Below are positions 6,533 to 10,640 of a stretch of DNA of 10,640 nt, one piece after another (within the stretch, counting starts at the first letter, position 1; each line of letters opens with the position of its first letter). Location: positions 1 to 10,640 of the forward strand of contig JBJMLG010000213.1 in the NCBI GenBank assembly GCA_045805385.1. The letters are read 5' to 3'. The translations under genes were made by a program, and so were the position numbers. The DNA is from JADGHQ01 sp045805385 (GTDB lineage: Bacteria; Actinomycetota; Thermoleophilia; Solirubrobacterales; Thermoleophilaceae). The notes beneath the pieces are model-generated. The model ran no database searches and had not been told where the DNA came from. It was given only the letters and a program-made list of their open reading frames with translations.

Positions 6533-6608
6533 GCCGCCGATGCTAAACGCCCACACGGGCGGCTTTGGCCCCGAGGCGCCGACTCCGCGGCTACTGTTCG
6601 GCGCTGCA
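6533..6608. promoter_or_regulatory. Divergent promoter region between Kelch operon and dehydrogenase operon
   Basis: A 76-bp gap between two divergent operons, so it should hold both promoters. Candidate -10 boxes are TACTGT at 6592-6597 (plus strand, 11 nt before the ATG) and TAGCAT on the minus strand at 6544-6539, 6 nt before the GTG. Neither gene has a recognisable Shine-Dalgarno sequence. Both candidates lie so near the starts that transcripts would be leaderless or almost so. No well-placed -35 box was found for either. Confidence 0.35.
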
Positions 6609-7010
6609 ATGGAGAGGTCACGTCGCAGCGGGCTCACGCGCCGCCAGCTCGTGGCGGGCGGCGGCGCAGCCGTTCTCGTGCTCCTGGGCGGTGCCTACGG
6701 CCGCTTCGCGCTCGCCGACGAGTTCGAGGAGCACGTCGCCGACGTGCTCGGCGTGCCCATGGACGTGGCCAGGCGATTCACGGCGAACGCGCGCGACCAC
6801 TTCGGGCAGGGCGAGTACGACGTGCGCGCCGCCGGCTTCGTCGCGGCTACCACGTTTCCCGGCAGCCTCCTTCATCCGGAGGCGATTCGCGGCCGCTCCG
6901 TGGGTGGCTTCGTGCGGGCGATGATGGACGGCACCGCCGACAACCTCGCGTACCTCGGCCTTCAGCGCCAGCTCGAGGGCTACGCCTGCAACGGGCTCAT
7001 ACGCGCGTGA
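6609..7010 (+). CDS. Tat-signal small subunit of a GMC dehydrogenase (gluconate 2-dehydrogenase subunit 3-like / gamma subunit)
   Basis: A 133-residue protein with an ATG start. The N-terminus has a twin-arginine motif (LTRRQLVAGG, Arg11-Arg12), a hydrophobic core at 14-28 and a likely cleavage site after Ala-Leu-Ala at 34-36. The mature part is short and mostly helical (DEFEEHVADVLGVP, FVRAMMDGTADNLAYLG). Size, Tat signal, and position directly before and overlapping a GMC flavoprotein gene match the gamma subunit of FAD glucose dehydrogenase and gluconate dehydrogenase. In those complexes the small subunit carries the signal-less catalytic subunit through the Tat pore and stays bound as a hitchhiker. 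The assignment rests more on context than on sequence identity, which I could not compute. A GTGA overlap with the next gene suggests 1:1 coupled translation. Confidence 0.7.
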   Translation: MERSRRSGLTRRQLVAGGGAAVLVLLGGAYGRFALADEFEEHVADVLGVPMDVARRFTANARDHFGQGEYDVRAAGFVAATTFPGSLLHPEAIRGRSVGGFVRAMMDGTADNLAYLGLQRQLEGYACNGLIRA

Positions 7011-8512
7011 GCGGCAACCAGCCGGCCGAGTTCGTGATCGTGGGGTCCGGTATCGCCGGGATGCTCGTCGCGCGAGAGCTGCTCGCCGCCGGCCGTGACG
7101 TACTGATGCTCGAGCGCGGCGGCCTCAAGCCGCATGCGCAGCAGCTCGCCGACGGCACCCACGAGCTCGAGCTGCCGACGACCGAGCTCAACCACGAGCC
7201 GGCGCCGGGCACGCAGGACTACCCCTGGGCGTACGTGTACGGCGTGGGTGGCACGACGATGCACTGGACCGGCGCGACGCCGCGCCTGCTGCCCGAGGAC
7301 TTCGAGCTGCACAGCCGCTACGGCGTGAGCCGCGACTGGCCATTCGGCTACCGGGAGATGGACGCGTGGTACGAGGACGCCGAGGCGGCCCTCACCGTGG
7401 CGGGCGGGCACAACCCCCTGATCCCGAGGCGCAAGCCCCTGCCGCTGCCGCCGCACCCGTACTCGCCGGCCGACAAGCTCGTCGCAGCAGCGGTTCCGCA
7501 GTTCTACCCCTTTCCCCAGGCCCGTCCCACGCGCCCGGTCGACGGCCGGCCCGCCTGCTGCGGCTCCGCGCGCTGCAACCTCTGCCCTGTCGACGCCCGC
7601 TTTTCGGCCCTGCACCTGTACGACCGCGAAATCAAGGGGAAGCCTGGCTTCACCCTGCGTGACCGCACGCTCGTGTCACGGCTTCGCACGAGCGCGGGGC
7701 GCGTCACCGGCCTCGACTGCGTGACCAGTGACGGCAAGCGCTTCTCGCTCCCGGCGCGCAACGTGGTGCTGTGTGCGAACGGGATCGAGAACCCGGCGAT
7801 CCTGATGCGCTCGGGCCTCGGCGGCGGAGACGTGGGCCGCTACCTCTACGACCACGACGAGGTGGTGCTCGAGTTCGGGCTCGACCGGCCGGCCGGCGCG
7901 GGGATTGGGACGACGCTCTCGACCGGCTGGACCTACGAGTACGGCACGGGCGACTTCCGCTCCAAGCGAGCCGCCTTCCTGATCACCCCGTACAACCCGG
8001 GCACGGGCGTGGAGGAGCTCCTCGCGCAGGGGCTCGTGGACGGCAAGAGCGGCAAGTCGCTGCGCTCCCAGCTGCAGCGCCACTTCGAGCGCACGCTCAT
8101 CCTCGTCGCGTCCGGCGACGAGCTGCCGCAGCGCGACCGCTTCGTGACCCTCTCGCCGACGAAGGACTCGCTCGGCATCCCGCTCAACCGCGTGCACTAC
8201 GCCGGCCCCACCGTGTACTACAACGCGGGGCTTCAGGCTGTACGCGAGGGGCTCACCCGTCAGCTCGCGCGGTACGGCGCGAAGTTGCGCGCGCCGCGTG
8301 GCTCGGCGCGCGGGGGGCATCTGATCGGAACCTGCCGCATCGGCGAGCGCGACGGCGTCGTGGACCCGCAGCTACGGCATCACGATCTCACCAACCTGCA
8401 TGTCGCGGGCAGCTCAGCTTTCCCGTCCTACAGCGCCGCGCATCCCACCCTCACGCTGTCCGCGCTGGCGATCCGGCTCGGCCGTCATCTGGCGGGCGAG
8501 GCCAGTCAGTGA
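7007..8512 (+). CDS. GMC-family FAD-dependent dehydrogenase, catalytic subunit with predicted 3Fe-4S motif
   Basis: A 501-residue protein with a GTG start. FAD is bound by the N-terminal Rossmann motif (FVIVGSGIAGMLVAREL, about 9-25, with Glu36 in LERGG). The YGVGGTTMHWTGATPR segment is the usual GMC flavin-contact loop. The catalytic pair is His438 (GGHLIGTCRIG) and His479 (AAHPTLT); the latter is more often Asn in gluconate/glucose dehydrogenase relatives. Cys184, Cys185, Cys190 and Cys193 (CCGSARCNLCP) reproduce the Cys-Cys-x4-Cys that binds a 3Fe-4S cluster in the Burkholderia FAD glucose dehydrogenase alpha subunit. There is no signal peptide, so export would depend on the Tat partner encoded upstream. 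The natural substrate is probably a sugar or other polyol alcohol, but the substrate pocket cannot be read from sequence alone. It overlaps both neighbours by GTGA. The cytochrome c subunit usual for such complexes is not encoded next to it. Confidence 0.88.
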   Translation: MSGNQPAEFVIVGSGIAGMLVARELLAAGRDVLMLERGGLKPHAQQLADGTHELELPTTELNHEPAPGTQDYPWAYVYGVGGTTMHWTGATPRLLPEDFELHSRYGVSRDWPFGYREMDAWYEDAEAALTVAGGHNPLIPRRKPLPLPPHPYSPADKLVAAAVPQFYPFPQARPTRPVDGRPACCGSARCNLCPVDARFSALHLYDREIKGKPGFTLRDRTLVSRLRTSAGRVTGLDCVTSDGKRFSLPARNVVLCANGIENPAILMRSGLGGGDVGRYLYDHDEVVLEFGLDRPAGAGIGTTLSTGWTYEYGTGDFRSKRAAFLITPYNPGTGVEELLAQGLVDGKSGKSLRSQLQRHFERTLILVASGDELPQRDRFVTLSPTKDSLGIPLNRVHYAGPTVYYNAGLQAVREGLTRQLARYGAKLRAPRGSARGGHLIGTCRIGERDGVVDPQLRHHDLTNLHVAGSSAFPSYSAAHPTLTLSALAIRLGRHLAGEASQ

Positions 8513-9282
8513 CCGAGCCGCGCACCTCCGCCATCGTGCCGTTCCACGGCAAGGGCCCGCTGCTGCGCGAGGCGGTCGAGAGCGCGTTGTCGCAGACGGT
8601 GGCGGACATCGAGGTGATCGTGGTGGACGACGCTTCGCCGGAGCCCGCGACCGATGCCCTGGCCGGCGTCGCGGACGAGCGACTGCGGATCGTCCGCCTG
8701 CCGCGAAACCGAGGTGCGTCGACCGCGCGCAATGCCGCGTTGGCGCTGGCACGCGCCCCGTTCGTGTCGCAGCTCGACGCCGACGACACGTGGGAGCTGC
8801 GCTACCTCGAGTCAGTGCTGCCGTGTCTCGACGACCCTGAGGTCGGGCTCGTGTACGCGAATGCTCGACTGCTCGGCCATCCCCAGGGCCGCCAGTTCTC
8901 GTACCTCGACGGCAGCGGGCATCCGATCAGGCGCTGGGACCAGCTCGCGCACGAGAACGCGCTCCAGGCGCCGACGGTCACCATCCGCTCGGCCGCCGCG
9001 CGGGCCGTGGGCGGCTGGGCGACGTGGCTCCGCTTCGTGGAGGACTGGCACATGTACCTCAAGCTGTTCAGGGCCGGCTGGCGCTTCGAGTACGTCGACG
9101 AGCCTCTCGCCACCTACCGATGGCCCCATTACGGGCTAGGCGGGAAGTACGCCCGCGCGCAGCTCGAGCGATTCGAGCTGATCATGTGGGCGGGGATAGC
9201 GCTGCGCGTTCGCCGCTGGCCGCGCGGGCAGATTCGCTGGCGGGTGCAGCGCGAGCTGCGGCGCGGGCCGCCCGACGGCTAG
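8509..9282 (+). CDS. Family 2 glycosyltransferase (GT-A fold)
   Basis: A 257-residue protein starting at the GTG at 8509, inside the GTGA overlap with the dehydrogenase gene; the open frame upstream of it is out-of-frame dehydrogenase sequence. It is predicted to transfer a sugar from a nucleotide-sugar donor at the inner face of the membrane. Visible motifs are the SAIVPFHGKGPLLREAVES start, VIVVDDAS (Asp40, Asp41; nucleotide binding), NRGASTARNAAL, the DXD metal site QLDADDTW (Asp90, Asp92), and the FVEDWHMYLKL segment with the likely catalytic base at Glu178-Asp179. It has no membrane segment; the C-terminal 25 residues are strongly basic (RVRRWPRGQIRWRVQRELRRG) and may attach to the membrane surface. 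Donor and acceptor are unknown. Its stop shares a CTAG with the stop of the convergent phosphotransferase gene. Confidence 0.9.
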   Translation: MTEPRTSAIVPFHGKGPLLREAVESALSQTVADIEVIVVDDASPEPATDALAGVADERLRIVRLPRNRGASTARNAALALARAPFVSQLDADDTWELRYLESVLPCLDDPEVGLVYANARLLGHPQGRQFSYLDGSGHPIRRWDQLAHENALQAPTVTIRSAAARAVGGWATWLRFVEDWHMYLKLFRAGWRFEYVDEPLATYRWPHYGLGGKYARAQLERFELIMWAGIALRVRRWPRGQIRWRVQRELRRGPPDG

Positions 9283-10628
9283 CGCGGGAGAGCCTGCCAC
9301 TCGGGCCCGAGCGCGGGGTCGCGCAGCCAGCGCACGGCGATCCTGCGGGTGAGCTTGAGCCAGTAGGGCGGGATCGCCCCTGGCTGGAAGCTGTGCAGCT
9401 CAGAGAGCCGGTTGAGCGGCGAGAGGCCATGGTGAAGCCAGCAGAGCGTCGCGATGCGCCCGATCGCCTCGCGCGGGACGCCCGACGCCTCGGCGGCGGT
9501 GCGCGTCCACTCGAACAGCAGCCGTGACGCCGGCAGCTCGCCGCGGAACAGCTGGAGGAAGTGCCGTTCGCGCTGCTCGGGCCCGGTCACCCGGTCCATG
9601 TGGCCGAGAACGTCGGCCATGAAGTACCAGAGGTCCCACAGAGGCAGCCCGTGCAGGCGCGCGCTCTCCCAGTCCACGGCGGTGAAGCCGCCCGGCTTGA
9701 TCACGAGGTTCCAGCTGCCGAGGTCGTTGTGCTGCAGGACAGCCGGGATCTGGTCGAGGCCGTCGAGCAGCGCTGGCGTGGCTCCCTCGTGTTTCCAGGC
9801 CGACACCACGTCACGTCCCAGCCGCTCGATCTCCGGCGCGAGCGCAGACGGCCCGGCAGCGGTTTCGACCGCCACCCGCACGAGCCAGTCCGCTATCTCC
9901 TCGACCGCGGCGAGCCTCTCCGCGGCGGGCCGGTCGGACACCAGGAAGCCGGTCATGTGACGGCCGCGCGCGGCGGTCTCCACCGAGGCGTGCACGCGGG
10001 CTTCCTCGATCCTGCCGAGCAGTCGCGGAGCATGCGGCGCCACGGTTGGTCCGCCGGCCTCCGCGACAGCGAGGCCATGCTGGTCGCGCTCGAACGGCTC
10101 CGAGCGACCGGGCATGCGGCTGAACTTGAGCACGTGCGATGGATGGTCGGAGCCCTCGGGGAACAGGTGGAAGGCGCCCCGCGCGAGAACATCGCCCTGC
10201 CCGGGGGAGAGCAGCCAGGTGGCGCGCTCGGGAGTACCCAGGTGGCGCGCGGCGTCCACGAGAAAAGGGTCCCCCTTGCTGCGCGAGGCGACGGTCACCT
10301 GCGTCCGCGACGGCACGAGCCCGCGCGAGAGGACCGGAACCAGCGCGAGGTTACGGACCTCCTTCCAGCGACGCGTGGGCACGAGCATCTCCTGCAGCGC
10401 GTAGCGCGCGAGGTCGGGCTCGCCGAGCGCAAGGAACGCGACGGGATCGTGCAGGCGTGGCAGGGCGAGCAGGCGACGGCCGCTCATGCCGTGCGCGCGC
10501 GCGACCGCCGAAGCGTCGGCCCCGTGGACGATCACCCCGGCGGCGCCGCTCGCCATCGCGGCACGTGCGAGGCGCGCGGGGGCGACCACGAGGTCGGGCG
10601 GCGGGCCGGCGTCGAGCGACGCGGTCAC
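9279..10628 (-). CDS. Phosphotransferase of the APH/choline kinase-like fold with an extra N-terminal domain
   Basis: 449 residues from a GTG at 10628; the frame stays open to the window edge, so an earlier start cannot be excluded. It has the small-molecule kinase fold: the likely ATP-binding lysine is Lys168 (HVLKFSR), the catalytic loop is QHNDLGSWN (His300, Asp302, Asn307), and the metal-binding Asp is Asp319 in AVDWES. Residues 1 to about 125 form an additional domain with no motif I recognise. It probably phosphorylates a sugar, polyol or lipid-linked intermediate rather than an aminoglycoside, because the neighbours are polysaccharide genes; that is inference. The sequence before the GTG ends in AGGTGA, so a GTGA overlap with an upstream gene outside the window is likely. 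The 3' end overlaps the glycosyltransferase gene by 4 bp. Confidence 0.8.
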   Translation of the reverse strand: MTASLDAGPPPDLVVAPARLARAAMASGAAGVIVHGADASAVARAHGMSGRRLLALPRLHDPVAFLALGEPDLARYALQEMLVPTRRWKEVRNLALVPVLSRGLVPSRTQVTVASRSKGDPFLVDAARHLGTPERATWLLSPGQGDVLARGAFHLFPEGSDHPSHVLKFSRMPGRSEPFERDQHGLAVAEAGGPTVAPHAPRLLGRIEEARVHASVETAARGRHMTGFLVSDRPAAERLAAVEEIADWLVRVAVETAAGPSALAPEIERLGRDVVSAWKHEGATPALLDGLDQIPAVLQHNDLGSWNLVIKPGGFTAVDWESARLHGLPLWDLWYFMADVLGHMDRVTGPEQRERHFLQLFRGELPASRLLFEWTRTAAEASGVPREAIGRIATLCWLHHGLSPLNRLSELHSFQPGAIPPYWLKLTRRIAVRWLRDPALGPEWQALPR

Positions 10629-10640
10629 CTCAACGCCTGC

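Noticed and set aside
5420..6637. Longer paralog C beginning at 6637
   Set aside because: The extra 35 residues have no counterpart in the paralogs and would overlap the start of the divergent Tat-signal gene.
7771..9282. A 503-residue open frame ending in the glycosyltransferase
   Set aside because: Its first half is an Arg-rich shadow of the dehydrogenase gene. The glycosyltransferase fold starts at the GTG at 8509.
9279..10628. Aminoglycoside resistance gene
   Set aside because: It shares only the general kinase fold motifs. The extra N-terminal domain and polysaccharide neighbours argue against a resistance function.

Overview
The window is high-GC, densely coding bacterial DNA with many GTG and TTG starts, almost no intergenic space and no visible intrinsic terminators. 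The base composition, the gene families and the coiled-coil protein suggest a high-GC actinobacterium, perhaps of the Thermoleophilia (Solirubrobacterales or Gaiellales). That placement is an inference from gene style, not from a marker gene.

Layout. (1) 1-1653: a divergent pair of acyl-CoA metabolism genes, a malyl-CoA/beta-methylmalyl-CoA lyase-like gene (minus, cut by the window edge) and a MaoC-type enoyl-CoA hydratase (plus). A perfect 18-bp palindrome at 1036-1053 lies between them and looks like the operator of a TetR-type regulator. (2) 1735-2310: a DivIVA-like coiled-coil protein. (3) 6532 down to 2297, minus strand: three tandem paralogous membrane-anchored Kelch beta-propeller proteins followed by a CpsB/YwqE-type PHP tyrosine phosphatase. 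(4) 6609-9282, plus strand, divergent from the Kelch operon: a Tat-signal small subunit, a GMC-family flavoprotein dehydrogenase and a family 2 glycosyltransferase, joined by two 4-bp GTGA overlaps. (5) 9279-10628, minus: an APH-fold phosphotransferase.

Regions 3-5 read as the edge of an extracellular polysaccharide locus: a glycosyltransferase, a small-molecule kinase-like protein and a phosphatase of the kind that acts on capsule-export tyrosine kinases. The Kelch proteins have one N-terminal membrane anchor and a predicted outside propeller. Each has exactly two cysteines at matching places and an identical 12-residue stretch just outside the membrane. The GMC protein and its Tat partner match the catalytic and hitchhiker subunits of FAD-dependent glucose dehydrogenase/gluconate dehydrogenase complexes, including a Cys-Cys-x4-Cys iron-sulfur motif, but no cytochrome subunit is encoded here.

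The most unusual feature is the Kelch trio plus phosphatase facing a secreted sugar-type dehydrogenase. I do not recognise it as a described system. No tRNA, rRNA, CRISPR array, insertion sequence or prophage gene was seen.
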